The notes under the pieces were generated by a model. It searched no databases. It was not told the DNA's origin and saw only the letters and a list, made by a program, of their open reading frames with translations. 64,000 nt of DNA from positions 124,001-188,000 of the forward strand of contig BDDD01001974.1 in NCBI GenBank assembly GCA_001972305.1, in the 5' to 3' direction. This document shows, one piece after another, positions 1 through 12,600 of this stretch. Position numbers and translations under genes: made by a program. Source of the DNA: Cephalotus follicularis (lineage: Eukaryota > Streptophyta > Magnoliopsida > Oxalidales > Cephalotaceae). Position 1 is the first letter of the stretch. Each line of letters starts with the position of its first letter.

Positions 1-102
1 ATTCTGCCCTGTTTATTCCAAGCAGCATGTTTACAGTGTAAGATAACCGAAATAATATTAACAAGTCTAGGCATAGAATGAATAAATAACCAAAAGCCTC
101 AC

Positions 103-691
103 CAGGTTTTATGTAGGTTGCGAGACCAAAATCTGCCAATTTGATTGGAGACGACATAGATGTTGTGGCCAAGAGAATATTTTCCGGCTTCAGATCTCTA
201 TGAATAACACCATTATCATGACAATATTTAACAACTTGCATCAAATGTCTAAAAATAAATTGGGCCTCAGACTCGCAAAATCTCCCAAATTTCTCAAGCC
301 GGTGAAAAAGCTCCCCACCTGCACATAATTCCATCACCAAATGCACATAATCCTCCTCCTCATAAACTGCCTTGAGATCCACCACATTTGGGTGCCCTGA
401 TAGCCTTGTCATAATTTCAATTTCAAGCTTAACGCTGCGCACATCATCTTGTGCAACCAACCTATCTTTTGAGATAGACTTGCAAGCAAAAACCTCACCA
501 GTTAACTTATCTGAGCATGCCCTAATGACACCAAATTGCCCCCATCCTAATTGCTCTCCAAGCATATACTGATCACTCAATCTGGATAATTGGGTTGAAT
601 CCAAAATTGTTTCTGTTAGGCTTGCAACTTTATAACAGTTAGAGATTTGGGTCGACAGCTGTCTAGTGTTGCCACTATTTGTTAAGTCCAT
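103..691 (-). CDS. PEPKR1: PEPKR1-type Ser/Thr protein kinase, 5' coding exon (partial gene)
   Basis: This is the first coding exon of a plant CDPK-superfamily kinase of the PEP-carboxylase-kinase-related type. It encodes 196 residues plus one base. A short N-terminal tail of about 40 residues precedes the kinase N-lobe. Visible motifs are the glycine loop GEQLGWGQFGVIR, VAIK-like ACKSIS, the αC region with KLEIEIM, the hinge VMELCAGGELF, the catalytic loop HRDLKPEN and the metal-binding DFG in KLADFGLATYI. The exon stops just after the DFG segment at a donor G|GTGAGG (complement of 97-102), so the activation loop and C-lobe lie left of the window. The start at 691 opens a frame whose N-terminus (SLTETILD, then the kinase) matches my recollection of Arabidopsis PEPKR1. 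These kinases are predicted to phosphorylate Ser/Thr substrates; unlike true CDPKs the family lacks EF hands, but that part is not visible here. No stop or frameshift is seen, so it looks functional. Confidence 0.88.
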
Positions 692-1730
692 ACCAATAGG
701 GCACAACTTTAATATCGCGAAAAACCAATCGAAACCTCACTTTTTAAGTTATAACTTTACCCAATCACCATCTTTTGTGCTCAAAATCCATGATCTCTAG
801 CGCATGGATTAGGTAAATTTATAGACCAAGATTGAGATCTATAGTAAGCCTGGACAATTACGGAATGTAATCACTAAAACAGCACCCATAATGAGCATGT
901 CATATCATATACTGAAACTTTTAGCATTGAAACTACGCGCGTGCAAGATGAACAATTCAATTCCCAAAGATAGAAAGCCAAAAAACTTCAAGAATCGCTT
1001 TGATCACCTAGTGAATAAACTAGAAAAGCTATATTTTAGATAAGTGCTCAAAATAACAGGTTTCTGGCTTTTTTATGCTTCTATCTTTAACAAAACATTC
1101 GTTTTAATGCATATTTCTATAGAGTTCATAGTATCTCATAAATTCAACAGAACCCATATTTCAAATTTGCTTAAAAAAATCCAGAATTGGATTTAAACTC
1201 ACCTAACAACAGTGAACCACACAATTAAAATTCAAACTCTCCCACATAAGAAATCACATAAATCTCTAAACTTTAAACCTTGATCACTCTAAAACTTCCC
1301 ATAACTATACATCAAACAAAAAAAAAATGGAAACCTATCAAAAAATCAAAGCAGTAAAGGAATCAACAACCATTGGTTTTCAAAATATATAACCCTACAT
1401 AAACCTTACAATTCTTATACCAAAACAACCACAAAGTTGATATTTTTAACAAAACAAACAAAAAAATGCATCAAAAAAAACACATTATGAAATCAGAGGG
1501 AGAGAAGCTAACCTGTTCAAAACAAAAGAACCATTGTTAGAGAAGCAATGCCAAACAAGAGGCCTAGTCCTTGGAGTCCAAAACAAGTAGGTTGCTTCTC
1601 TCAGGTTCAAAAATAGCTCTCTATCTCTGCATACGTGAGTAACGTGACTGGTAACCGGAGGAGCCAGTTTTATGTAGTTTTTTATCATACAAATATTAAT
1701 TATTATTAAATGTATAAAAAGTAGTCTACG
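692..1730 (-). promoter_or_regulatory. Kinase 5' leader with probable leader intron, and upstream region
   Basis: Upstream of the kinase start (reading leftwards) there is no long coding frame. A good donor, AACAG|GTTAGC, ends a probable untranslated exon at 1,513, implying a leader intron of several hundred bases before the start codon. The acceptor is not clear to me. A TTTATA-like motif on the minus strand near 1,715 could be the core promoter. The exact transcription start is a guess. Confidence 0.35.
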
Positions 1731-1959
1731 CTGTCACCATAACAATTTGACAAGTGTCCCTGACCCCACAGAATTTAGGTCTCCATTTACACTACTGCCA
1801 CCTACATCAACCCAACATGTGCAATTATGATAAGCTTTCATGCACCTGCAAAGTGGAGACACCATGAAAACGCTACTTTTTAATCTTATGAAACATCTCT
1901 AAACAAATTGTATATGTACCATTTCAAATTCATATAATACAATTATTATAACGTGAATG

Positions 1960-2712
1960 TTACTTTAAGAGGAGGTTTCTTTTTTATACTGGTTATTTTT
2001 ATTGTCAAAAACACTTTTTAGACTTAAAAACAGTAATATTTTGACGTTTGATAAAACGTATATAAGTTGAGTAAAATTATTTTTTATTAATAAATACATA
2101 AAAGTGACTTATTGATCAAGCCAATTTGATTTGTTAAAAAAATAATTTTTTTTATGAAACCTACATTTTGTGTTTTTAATATAATAAATTAAGACTAAAT
2201 TACCTTAACATTATTTAATACATTTAAGCATACATCTCTTTGACTCTTCAATTCATTTCTATTTCTCTCACATCCATTATCAAGCAAATAAAGAAATGAC
2301 ACGTAGAAGAAAAAAAATTCAAATGGTGATTAACTATATAATATTTTTTATTAAATACAAATAATGTGACATTATTAAAAAATATTATAACATTAATACT
2401 TTCTTATAAAAATTATTAATAAAAATGTATGTTGTGCATCGAGTTATGTAGAATAATGTATTATTAATCTTTTCAAGATCATATAGCAAATAATTACTAA
2501 AATAGAAGAAACAATATATATTTATTAAAAATAAAATAAATTAAAATAAACAGCATAAATTGTTACGGTTGTTTAATTGATGATTCTTCTTTTAAGCACT
2601 ATAAAGATTTTTATTATTGAGAATTTTTAACATATCAAATATTATAGTTGAATATTAATAAATATTGGTTCTTAGATGACTTAATTTATAACCTAATAAG
2701 TTCAAAACTAAA

Positions 2713-2766
<54 letters not shown>

Positions 2767-3165
2767 TTACCAAGAAAGAAAAATGGATCGATTAAGGAAT
2801 AAGTTTGAAATTGAGTTCTAAAGTAAAAATAATTTTTTTAATCATATAAATTAATGAATACTAATATTTAAATTCACATTTTGAACAATAAAATTATTAA
2901 TAATATAAATTTTATTTAGGTGTGTTATATATGTACCATCAAAATAAACTTTTAAAATTTTATGTCTATTTAAATCATTTTATATATTTACAACAGTTTC
3001 ATACTTTCAAATATATATTTATCAAACACATATTCACTGTTTTTATTCACGGAAGTACTTTTACTAATTGAATATACTAAACACTTTTAGTTTTATCACA
3101 ATATTTTCTTACAATAATATTATACAATATTTTTATAAAATACATAACATCAAACAGAGCCGTAG
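1960..3165. repeat. Degenerate copy of the repeat that ends at 7,573
   Basis: The segment at about 2,800-3,160 aligns by eye with about 7,260-7,573. Shared stretches include ATAAAATTTATATTATTAAT (versus TAAAATTCATATTATCC on the opposite strand), a GAAACTGTTGT-like block and TATGTGTTTGATAAATATAT. The end near 3,160 (ATCAAACAGAGCC) resembles the ACCAAACAGACCC terminus of the Harbinger-like element, but I see no clean target duplication. It looks like an old non-autonomous copy. The left limit is uncertain. Confidence 0.4.
2714..2763. repeat. (AT)n microsatellite
   Basis: An uninterrupted run of about 25 AT dinucleotides inside AT-rich intergenic DNA. Confidence 0.95.
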
Positions 3166-4385
3166 ATCGGTACAAGGGTAGGGACCGAAACTGGCTGGCT
3201 CATGTCAACTAAAATCATGTTCTGGTAATGGTGGGTCCAATGTAACTCTATTTGATACGTGGGTATTTAAGAGTGGCTATGGACAGATTTGATGTGTACC
3301 TTAAAATTGGTTTTTGTTATTGATTAATGCCCAATAGGGATACACACAGAATTTAAGTTGGCAGGACAAAATTGGAGCCAAATCCCAACTGGAATTAATG
3401 TTGTGATGATTAGCTGTATACATTAGTGTCTACTTTCGCATTGCATTCTAAAATAAGATAGATTTTGGGTGCATTTTTTAAGTTATAAAATAAGTTGAGC
3501 AAATAAACGATGTAGATAAGCCTTATGGATTGTGCACATTAATGCTGGGCTTTACATTTATGGATTGCGGACATTTTTGTTGCTTCATATGAGCCATGCA
3601 ATCATGAGGAATAAGCTAAATTTTTCTGTCTCCTTCCTTGTCAATATGAGCTGTCATTTCTTCAAAAATCAAAACTACCAATATGGGCTGTCATTCCTTA
3701 TCAATGGTAGATTATTTCTACAGGCCTTCTAAGCACAAAGTTATTTTTTGGATTTGTCACATATTTTGTTGTTGTTGTTGGTTGGCCGTAACTTTGGCTA
3801 GTATTTTAATTTACAAAAAAACTAGAACTTCTTAAAAATAAAAACAAGAAAACTTTTAGTATTACTGTAATATAGAACGATAAGTATATCTTCGTATATA
3901 TTTTTTTACACATCTTTTATTTTATAGAATGACATATTTGATCAATACACGTGACAAAAAATATATAGAAAAATACAATGTCATTCAATTCTACGATAAT
4001 ACTAATATTTTTTTAACAAAAACAAAAAGAGAAAGAGAAAAGGGCTATCAAATTAAAACCGCGTACTTAGTATTAAACAAAAATATCTTGCTACCTAGTA
4101 GGTTACTGTACATATGTAAAGTTCATGATTCGTGACATTGGTATCAATCTTACATGTTGGAGTGAAAAGTTCAATCGATCGAATGACATCCTAAGATTCC
4201 GTCACGGGATCGAATTGCTTCACAAGTTGCGATCAAACTCATTTCTCTATTTCCCATTATATAATAAACACCAATCGATATTGACCTTGTTTATATAAGA
4301 GAACTACCATCGCTAAATGTTACAATATGTAGTTTTCATTTATACTCCACCTAAAATTTGGGATCTGACTCCTCTAGTACACTGC
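3166..4385. other. Intergenic DNA, no gene seen
   Basis: AT-rich sequence with only short chance reading frames. A stretch at about 3,890-4,010 resembles 43,045-43,170: both have a TCAATACA...TGACAAAAAATATATA block followed by CTACGATAATACTA. This indicates a dispersed repeat of unknown class. Confidence 0.5.
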
Positions 4386-4569
4386 TTAGGCGCCGTTTGG
4401 TATCGCGGTTGGGTTGCCCAAACTGTGTTTGGGGCCCAACCACACGTTAAAAAGTTGTTTGGTAAAGCGGCTTAAAATTGCGGTGAATAGAAAGTGATTT
4501 TACATTTTGTATTATGCGGCCGTGATTTTTGACTTTAACAAAAAACACTGGTTGGTTCAAACACAGTTC

Positions 4570-4815
4570 CCTTTCTCTCACATCTCAGCTCTCTCTCACA
4601 TCTCATCTCAGCTCTCTCTGGAATCGCTCTCTCTCTCGATCTCAGGCTCTCTCTCTGGAATCACTCTCTCTCACATCTCAGCTCTCTCTCTGGAATCACT
4701 CTCTCTCTCGATCTCAGGCTCTCTCTCTCTGGAATCGCCCTCTCTCTCTGGAATCGCGCTCTCTCTCTCGATCTCAGGCTCTCTCTCTGGAATCGCTCTA
4801 TCTCTCTCTCGACCA
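4570..4815. repeat. CT-rich minisatellite
   Basis: Imperfect tandem units built from CTCTCTCTGGAATCGC and CGATCTCAGGCTCTCTCT, roughly 35 bases each, repeated about five times. It opens two overlapping Ser/Leu-rich frames that are compositional artefacts, not genes. Confidence 0.85.
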
Positions 4816-5659
4816 AGATCAACAAACTAATAAATCAAAGGATGTTCGGATGATTAGTAGTGGAAATGGCAACTTTGGTTTGATTTGGGTTTTTGGTTTT
4901 AGGCAGTGGTTTCGGATTGTGGCTATGGAGGCAGAGGGTCAGTTGCTTGCGTGATGGTGATGCGCCTCGGCAGTGGATCCTCAACAGTGATGCACGGTTG
5001 TGGTTTCGGGATTGCGGTCTTTGCTCCGATTATGTGTGAGTGTTTCTTTGCATCTTTTTGTAGGTGTTGTGGATTTAAATTTTGGGTTTATATGTTGTTG
5101 TGATTGTCGTTTGTGGTGGTGTTTTCGTCTGATTGTTTTGGACAATGGCTGGTTTGATAGTGGAGAGTATGGCAGGTTTGTTGTGTAGTAAATTTGTGTT
5201 AGTTTGGTGTTGATGGGTTGGACAGGAGGTTGGTTGGTTTGTTGGCTTTGTGGTGAGTTACTCCCAGTAAGTTCATGGATTAATCCCTTTGATCTGTGGG
5301 TTTTGACCGTTTGGGACTACGATTTCGGCTTGGGGATTTCGGTTTTGTTCATTGTTTTCGGTGGGTTGAGGTTCTTGTTGAGTGTTTGGTCACTGGCTAA
5401 TTGGGGTTGGATTGGTGGAGATGTGTTTGGTAGCAATAGTGAGGTTAGGTGGAGCTTAGTTTTGGTTGTGGTTTTTTGTATTCACAGGTTGTTTGGGCAT
5501 GGGTTATGGTGGTATATGGATTGTGGGTTCAATTTGTGGTTTTGATTTTACTACACTTCCTCAGTTTTTCCTATTTTCTGTGTGGTCCTTGGTTCCTGTA
5601 CATCCTTTATATGTTAAAGTTTTGCAGGCATGTATTGTTTATGCAGAGGGATGTGTTTT

Positions 5660-5890
5660 TCTGGTATCATGTCAAGTGTTTCTGGTTGCTTGTTGTGCTG
5701 CTGTGTTGCTTGTGGTTTGTTGGTTGTGGCAGATTTTGTGTGTCCCAACTGCCTGTGCCTTCTACAGCTTTGTTCAGTGGGGTATGACCTGGTAGTGCTT
5801 GTTACTTGTTGAGCTGCTGTGTTACATGGCTGGTTGTGGCTGTTTGTGTGTGTCCCAACTGCTTGTAGCATATCCTTGAACTGCTATGTT
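5660..5890. repeat. Twofold imperfect tandem duplication, about 110 bp
   Basis: Two adjacent segments share GCTGCTGTGTT, GGTTGTGGC and TTTGTGTGTGTCCCAACTGC in the same order. They lie inside the GT-rich interior of the Harbinger-like element and make several chance frames. No function is evident. Confidence 0.55.
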
Positions 5891-7837
5891 CAATAGCAAT
5901 TCCCGGATGTGCTACAAAATGCAGGCTGGAGTTTTGGGCTATGGGATGTGATCTCTGGTGTTGCAGGTTGCTGGATGTAACATGTCTAGTTGAGTCCAGG
6001 TGCATCAGCAAGTCACTGATCTACATCAGGAAGCTGTAAGCCATCTGATGCATTCTGTATAGCTAGTTCAGTTCATCTTCAGAAGGTTAGGAAGCAGTTG
6101 CAGGGGGAGGTAATGTATGCTGAGTTGGGTCTATTTTTTTGGCAGGAAACAAGCTAGGGACGTGCAGCTAGTGTTGCCAAGGGCCCTATGCGGGATCACA
6201 GTGCACACGCCTTTATGTTCTTCAGCCTCTTGCTATCTGGAGTTTATGGCCAAGTTTATAGTGTTTGTTTTGTGTAACAATAATATTCCAAGAATGTTAA
6301 TTTTTGAAGGTAGATGTAACTGTTAATATGTTATTCGCATGTTTTGTATTTCATCTTCATGTATCCTGTATGGATAGGTCTCTCGTATATACAGGCTTCT
6401 CTTGTGTTTTCTAAACAAGAGTGGTTTTACCCCTGGGTTGGTTTTTATTTTTTATTTTTGTATATTTTCGTATAAATACACTTTTTGAACTTGTTCAAAA
6501 AAAAAAACATTCCTGTTGTGTTTTTTATCTGATTAATATTATATTTATACTTAAATATATTAAGTTTTAATTTAATTATTGATTAGTAAAATATTAATAC
6601 ATAATCAAAATTAAATATATTAAAACATAATCAAATCAAATACTCAGGTCAATTAAGAATCTAATCAAATTTTTAGGGATAAGTAGAATTGAATACGAAA
6701 ATCAAATCAAATCAGATTAAATAAAAGATAAAAGTATAATTTAGTTGTAATAATGTTTGGTATTAGAGACATTTTAGTTATTTTAGGACAAATGATACGT
6801 AAGTCTCTATCAGAAAACAGAGTTAAAAAGTACAGAGTTAAAAAGTCAAGTAAATATAGAGAATAAATTCTATATCACAAAGGGAAGGAAGAGAAAAAAA
6901 AATTTATCGTGATAGAATTACTCGTAGTTTAATAACATATTCTTCGTGATCATTTTTTATTTTCAAGTACTGTTAACATTAATATGTATTTTTGCATTTT
7001 TTATGTCACTTAACAATTATTATAAAACTTTTGGTATTGTTAATCTATTAATCATCTTATGTAATATTATTCATTATCACATTGATATATAGAGACATAT
7101 ATACATGGTACGTAGCGTATGAATATTTGTTTTGTTGATAAAAAATCTAATTTATATTTTTTAATAAATTTCTCAAATATAAAAAAAAATGATATGAATC
7201 TGTCTCTGACATAAATGATGTAACTTGATAAGAATTGTTATGAATTTTAATATTTGACAAAGAAAAGTAATAAATAATCTAAATTCACAATTTAAGGGAC
7301 AAAAATTATGGATAATATGAATTTTATTTAGGTTTTTTATCAATAACTAATCAAAATAAACATTTATAATTTCATGTCTATTTTAGTCATTTTAAATGTC
7401 CACAGCAGTTTCAAAAATATATTTACCAAACACATATTTACTGCAGAAGCACTTTTATATTAAATTTACCAAACGCTTACAGTTTCCTCACAGCACTTCT
7501 GACAAAATCACTTTTATTAAAAGCACTTTCAAAAATCACTTTTCCAAAACACACAGCATTACCAAACAGACCCTTAGTGCGTGTTATTCACTGATTTCAA
7601 TTTTTTGACAAACTAAATTTGATTTATATTGTTGATAATTAGTTTTTTACTATAATGAGTCCGTTTGTTAATGCAAAATGCTTTTCGACCTCAATTTAGT
7701 GTTTGGTAAAATTTTAATAAAAGTATTTTTAGCAAAAATATTTTTGTTTTTAAAAGGAGTCAAAACATTTTTGAAACTGACCATAAGTTTGTTTGTTTGC
7801 AAGTTGTATTGCAATGAAAAGTAAAAGTACTTCACAA

Positions 7838-8934
7838 TAGACCTGGTAAAATTTACTCATACCCATGGGTATCCGCAGGTACTCGTAATTTTTACGGGTA
7901 ATGGATTAACGTTTTGTACCCATTAAAAAACGAGTAATTTTTACCCGTTACCCAACGGGTAGACCCGTTGTTACCCATACCCACGGGTATCCGTGGGTAC
8001 CCGCAATTTTATCTATATACCCATACATACGATACCCACGGGTACATGTAATTATATATATATATATAGGTTTTTACTTTACTGATTCCTTCTATTCTAT
8101 TCCCATTAGCACTCTCCTCAACGCCAACAAGCCTCTCCTTTCCTCTCATCGGCGCAACGCAACAGAGCCTCGTTTCCTCTCACTCTCAACGGCGCAACAT
8201 AGCCTGTCCTTTCCTCTCACTCCCAACGGTGCAACAGAGTCTGTCCTTTCCTCAACAGAGCCTCTCCTTGACACTCTAGCTTTCCACTGCAGCTATTAAA
8301 CGGCGGCCCTATTAATCAACAGAACTTTGAATTTACGGTATATTCTTTTCTTTTGTTTATTTTTTCTAATTTTGTTTTGGTTTCTTGATTATTAGTTTAT
8401 TACTACTACATCAATTGTACTTGTTTTGGTTTCTTTGTATTCCTTTTTTTTTTAACAAATACTATCAATTTCCTTGTTTTGCTCGGTGGCTACCATGAAT
8501 TGTGGGGATGGTAATGGTTGTGACAAAGCTTGAAGCTTAAGGAATGGTTTGTTTGGGTGATTGATTCCATGGAAGTCATGGGCATTGAAGACGGTGGGTT
8601 TTGTTGAGGGTAGCTTCCGTTTGGATTTTGTGGTTTGGAAGGGGTTAAATGGTGGTTGTTGGCTGTGATGGTGGTTGGGCGTTTCAGGACTGGTTCATTT
8701 GTAATTTTTATTGCATTTTTTGTGTTGTAAATTTTTTTATGTATGAATTGTGTGTTTTTTTTTTGTGGGCTATTGTGGTTTCTTTTGCTGGGTACCCGTG
8801 GGTACCCGCACCTGTTACGGGTGGGTAATGGGTATAACTTTTAGTACCTATCACAAAACGGGTAATTATTACCCATTACCCAACGGATGGACCCGTTTTC
8901 ACCCGTATCCACAGGTGCCCGTTTGTCAAGTCTA
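7838..8934. mobile_element. hAT-like non-autonomous element with GGGTA-rich ends
   Basis: The ends TAGACCTGGTAAAATTTAC and, reverse complemented, TAGACTTGACAAACGGGC form imperfect terminal inverted repeats. The flanking octamers CTTCACAA and CTTTAAAA agree at six of eight positions, which suggests a worn 8-bp target duplication as in hAT elements. Subterminal regions (about 7,860-8,045 and 8,790-8,915) are packed with inverted copies of CCCGTTACCC/GGGTAC-type motifs. A roughly 45-bp tandem repeat (CAACGGCGCAACAGAGCCT...TCCTTTCCTCTCA) occurs about three times at 8,105-8,285. No transposase frame is present. Confidence 0.6.
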
Positions 8935-9397
8935 CTTTAAAAAACGCTAACTTTGAGGTTAATTTGGGCTCAAATGAGCATTATTAGACTAATAAGAAAG
9001 CCCTTGTTTCTTAAATGGTGTAATGGACTAGACCAAAACGGAAACTAGAAAGAACTTGGCCCATTTAAGCACTATGCCTATTTATAAATTATTATTATCG
9101 TTTCCGTTTTCTCTTATTAAAATAAATAAATAAACCTAGTTTATCGACGTCTTTGTCCTTCATGCACTTCATGGATAATCATATGTGGGGAGTCAATTTA
9201 CTTGACCCCACTAGTAATTAATTATCTGCCAAACTATAGGGAGAGACAAAATCTTGGAGATTTTTTTTTGGGTAAAATTTATTTTTGCCCCACAAAATTG
9301 TAGGGTGGTCTCATTAGTCCCAATAAATTTTAAATAGTTATATTTTTACCCCAAAGTTACATTCCTTAATCAAAGTTGTCCTTAGAGTTAAAAAACC

Positions 9398-9549
9398 ATG
9401 GGTTAAGTTCATGTTTGCCTCCCGAACTTATATAGTTGTGTCACTTGTGTAAACAAACTTTAGGTCGTTATATTTTTGTCTCTTTAAAGTTTGTTAGTAC
9501 AAATGACACAACCATACAAGTTAGGGAGGTAAAAATGAACTTAACCCAT
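9398..9549. repeat. Palindromic MITE / foldback repeat
   Basis: The 152-bp segment begins ATGGGTTAAGTTCAT and ends ATGAACTTAACCCAT. The arms pair across most of their length (GTTGTGTCACTTGTGTAAACAAACTTTA against TAAAGTTTGTTAGTACAAATGACACAAC). It sits inside a wider region (about 9,270-9,660) that repeats the same motifs, including TTTGTTAGCATAAGTAACACAACCAT. It is probably a MITE; its superfamily is not assigned. Confidence 0.65.
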
Positions 9550-9661
9550 AGGTTTTAATGGTTTCGTGACATTACGGACAATTTTGACTAACGTGTATAA
9601 TTTTGAGGGTAAAAATGTAATAACTTAAAGTTTGTTAGCATAAGTAACACAACCATCAAGC

Positions 9662-11704
9662 AGTTCTTTTTCTAAGTTCATCAGGGATCGAAACGCCTGA
9701 TCAATTGTTTTATGCTTCTGTTAGTTCTCTCATCCACTTGAAAATTTATGTAAAAGTTAGTAATTCGAAATTTTTACCATTTCCGACTAAGTAATAAAAT
9801 TCAATTAATGTGGGAGAAAAAAAAATAGACACAATAACATGGAAGAGTCACTATGAGAGAGGCATTAAAACAGAAATAATGATTTTACAAGTTGAGAGTT
9901 CTTTACTCTTTCTAAGTATTGAAGACGTGCTGCACACGAGACAGAGACAGAGAGAATACGTCACTAGGGTTTTTTTGTGGATAAAAATTAAATTACCCTC
10001 TTTTTTAAGGAAACAAATTACTACTTATAAATCGCGGACATTAATATGTACAAATATGTATAATTTCTTGATTTATAAATAAGTTTTCTCTTGAAAATTG
10101 TATCGATGGTCCCAAATTTACCCATTGCGTATTTTAGCTTGTTACGTCTTCAAGATGAAATCACAAAATATTGGATTATTCTAAAGCAAATGATTAACTA
10201 ATTAATATATAAAAAATTTAAACTCCAAAGATTTATTTATCTACATTGTAGAATATTAAAGATGCCCCATGTCAAAGTTTGTCGACTAGTTTATCAAGAC
10301 ACACAAATAAATAAAAATATAAAGAGAAACAAAAAAAAAAAGGACCATTGATTTGATTAATTGCGTGTAAAATTGGTACAGGAAGATTGAGTATACAAGT
10401 GACTACTTAACTATTAACATGTACAATTAAATTTTTTTTTTTATCGTTAGTATTCATTCATTATTATCTGTTAAACACTTAAGAAAACAAATTGAACTTA
10501 AGAAGATTAAAGTTGACCATAAGACTATACCGATTTATGAGACTTAAATGATATGTTGGTGTTGATAAACGATAATAAAAAATAAAAAATAAAAAATATT
10601 AGCAGGGGTCATATTGAATATAGGTTATAACACCTTATATTACATTATCTATACTAAATCTATAGTATGATGTTAATTAGTATTTTTTTTAAATTTTTAT
10701 GGGGTGCCATTACCCTTCAAGTATCCCTCATTATTCGCCTCTTTCTTACTATAGGCTTGTTTAGTGATTTTACTTATTTAGAAAATATTAACGTGCTTTA
10801 TACTTAAATGCAAAAGTTATAAATTTGAATCCATTAATATCATAGGCTAACATAAATTGTAACGATGTTAACGTAATACTAACGTCAACTGCATCCAAAA
10901 AATAGAAGAAAAATAAAAAGTTTTGTTGATGTGGTATTATTTTAAACAAAATTGGATTAAGATATAGATCCAATGAAGCCTTAGTGCAACGTCGGTGTCA
11001 TTATAATTTACATTAACTTTAGGTGTTATCAAAATCTAAAATTTTGGTACTTTAATTGAGTCAAATTGAAATATATAGGTGTATAAAACTCCCTTTCTAT
11101 TTAGTTCATAGGAGGTTTTTACCTTAAACTATTTAAAAGTGATAAAACAATTCTTTCACCTTCTTTTTTATCTCATATTTTGCTGAATCCATCAATTTTG
11201 CATAATTTTTTGTCTTATTAAAAAAAAACCTCAACAATTGCATGTTCCAAACTAATTTCATTTAAATTGTCCAAAAAAAAAAAGGCAAAAGATAAAAGCC
11301 AAAAACAAAAGGGGTGACCAATAGGAAGTTAGAAAGAAGATCTTTCATCTTTTTTGTGAGGTGGAAGGCTATTTTCTCCTCTTTATCCTTTATAATATTT
11401 TTGGAGTTTTAAGGAGGATGTATTTAACAATGCTATTTGCTAATTATAAGCCTAATATAGAATTTTAAGCGTAGCCAATGGCCTAATAACACAGTGATAT
11501 TACTCTCACTTATTTACGTACGTGAGAGGTCCATAGATCGATTATCTCAAATGCATAATTAATCTTATTTCTCTTTCTCTTATCAGTATCAAAGAAAAAA
11601 AGATTTATTAGTATATTATTAGACCAATCATTCATTAGGTATAGTCCATTGGAATGCATAATTTTTAAATAAAGTTGGACTTTTTTTTTTAGGGGGGGAG
11701 GATG
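9662..11704. other. Intergenic DNA, no gene seen
   Basis: AT-rich, with only short frames lacking codon bias or recognisable motifs. I find no structural RNA or element termini. Confidence 0.5.
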
Positions 11705-11709
11705 GGTTC

Positions 11710-12600
11710 TGACGGAGGAAAAATATGTTTATATTAAGAAGGACACGTGTCTATAGCAGACATGACCAGCTGTCCAAGAGGGATTAGAAGCTCATCAACA
11801 AACTGTGCCGAGGAGCATACACATGGTAAAGAACGTCCTTCTCAGACCTGGAGCCGAGGATGATTATTTTTCGAAGAGAACACACTGAGACATCAAGTCC
11901 GAGGACGCTCCTCGGACTCAGAAGCAGAAGACCACAATCAAGGCGTAAGGGCCGAGGACTTCCTCGGCCCAATGCATTTATCAGACGTGGGACAGAAGAC
12001 ATTCCCTTCACTACGCAGAAGCTGTCAAGCTCCATCTCGGACATATTCAAATTACTTTTGTCCTCGGACTAAAGAGGACCATGACCTCAGCAGCTGTATC
12101 ATAATCAGTTTCCTTCACAGCCCTGAAACGGAGGACCTCAACCTTATCTATGGGATAAGGGGATTAACACCACCAGATTTCTCGGGATTTGCACTTATTC
12201 AAACAAGGAGATAGAATCACAATCAACTACAAACAAAGGAAAACAGCGACATTATAGGCGGAGATCAAGGGAAGTGACCGAGATCCTCGGCATTTCCCTA
12301 GGGGATAACAATCACATCCGAATTATACGCTCTATCAGTTACCAAACACCACTATAAATACAAGTTCAACAGACTGAACAAATGTCAGCAATTTTTACAT
12401 TCAAGAGAGCTTATTTTCTCTGCACTTTGCCTAACTTGAGCGTCGGAGTGTCCCCGGGAGAACAACCTCCTGGACTTCCACCATTTTTGTTACCTTGTGT
12501 AGGGATCCGAGGTCAACATCTTCCTCAAGTCATCAGTGACAAGCGTTTCTCTTAACAAATCAAAGTCCTCCACGTTGAGAGAAGAATTTTCGTATCAACA
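11710..12600 (+). mobile_element. Solo LTR, family D copy 1
   Basis: An 891-bp sequence begins TGACGGAGGAAAAATATG and ends TTCGTATCAACA, flanked by the perfect 5-bp duplication GGTTC (11,705-11,709 and 12,601-12,605). The interior has many CCTCGG motifs, a TATA-like CTATAAATACAAG near 12,352, and a GTCGGAGTGTCCCCGG block about 150 bp before the end. No primer-binding site follows, so it is a solo LTR left by recombination. The copy at 15,600-21,361 shares the start, the TATA region and the last 150 bases. The assignment to copia or gypsy is not decided by what is visible. Confidence 0.85.

Larger units (their letters stand above)
4389..7573. mobile_element. PIF/Harbinger-like non-autonomous element (about 3.2 kb)
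   Basis: The left end GGCGCCGTTTGGTATCGCGG and the reverse complement of the right end, GGGTCTGTTTGGTAATGC, share a GTTTGGTA core. Both ends abut TTA (4,386-4,388 and 7,574-7,576), the three-base duplication typical of PIF/Harbinger and Tourist elements. The right end is nearly the same as that of the element at 37,710-38,613. The interior holds a CT-rich minisatellite and a GT-rich segment (about 4,840-6,480) with no recognisable protein; no transposase is visible. The two ends could instead belong to two separate elements, because only the right 370 bases have a second copy (at about 2.8-3.16 kb). Confidence 0.5.

Noticed and set aside
4507..4954. Overlapping Ser/Leu-rich reading frames over the CT repeats
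   Set aside because: They are the translation of a CT-rich minisatellite and lack any non-repetitive domain.
5204..5812. Hydrophobic, Phe/Val/Cys-rich frames in all three plus-strand frames
   Set aside because: Several frames are open at once because the DNA is T/G-rich and low in stop codons; none has a recognisable domain or splice context.
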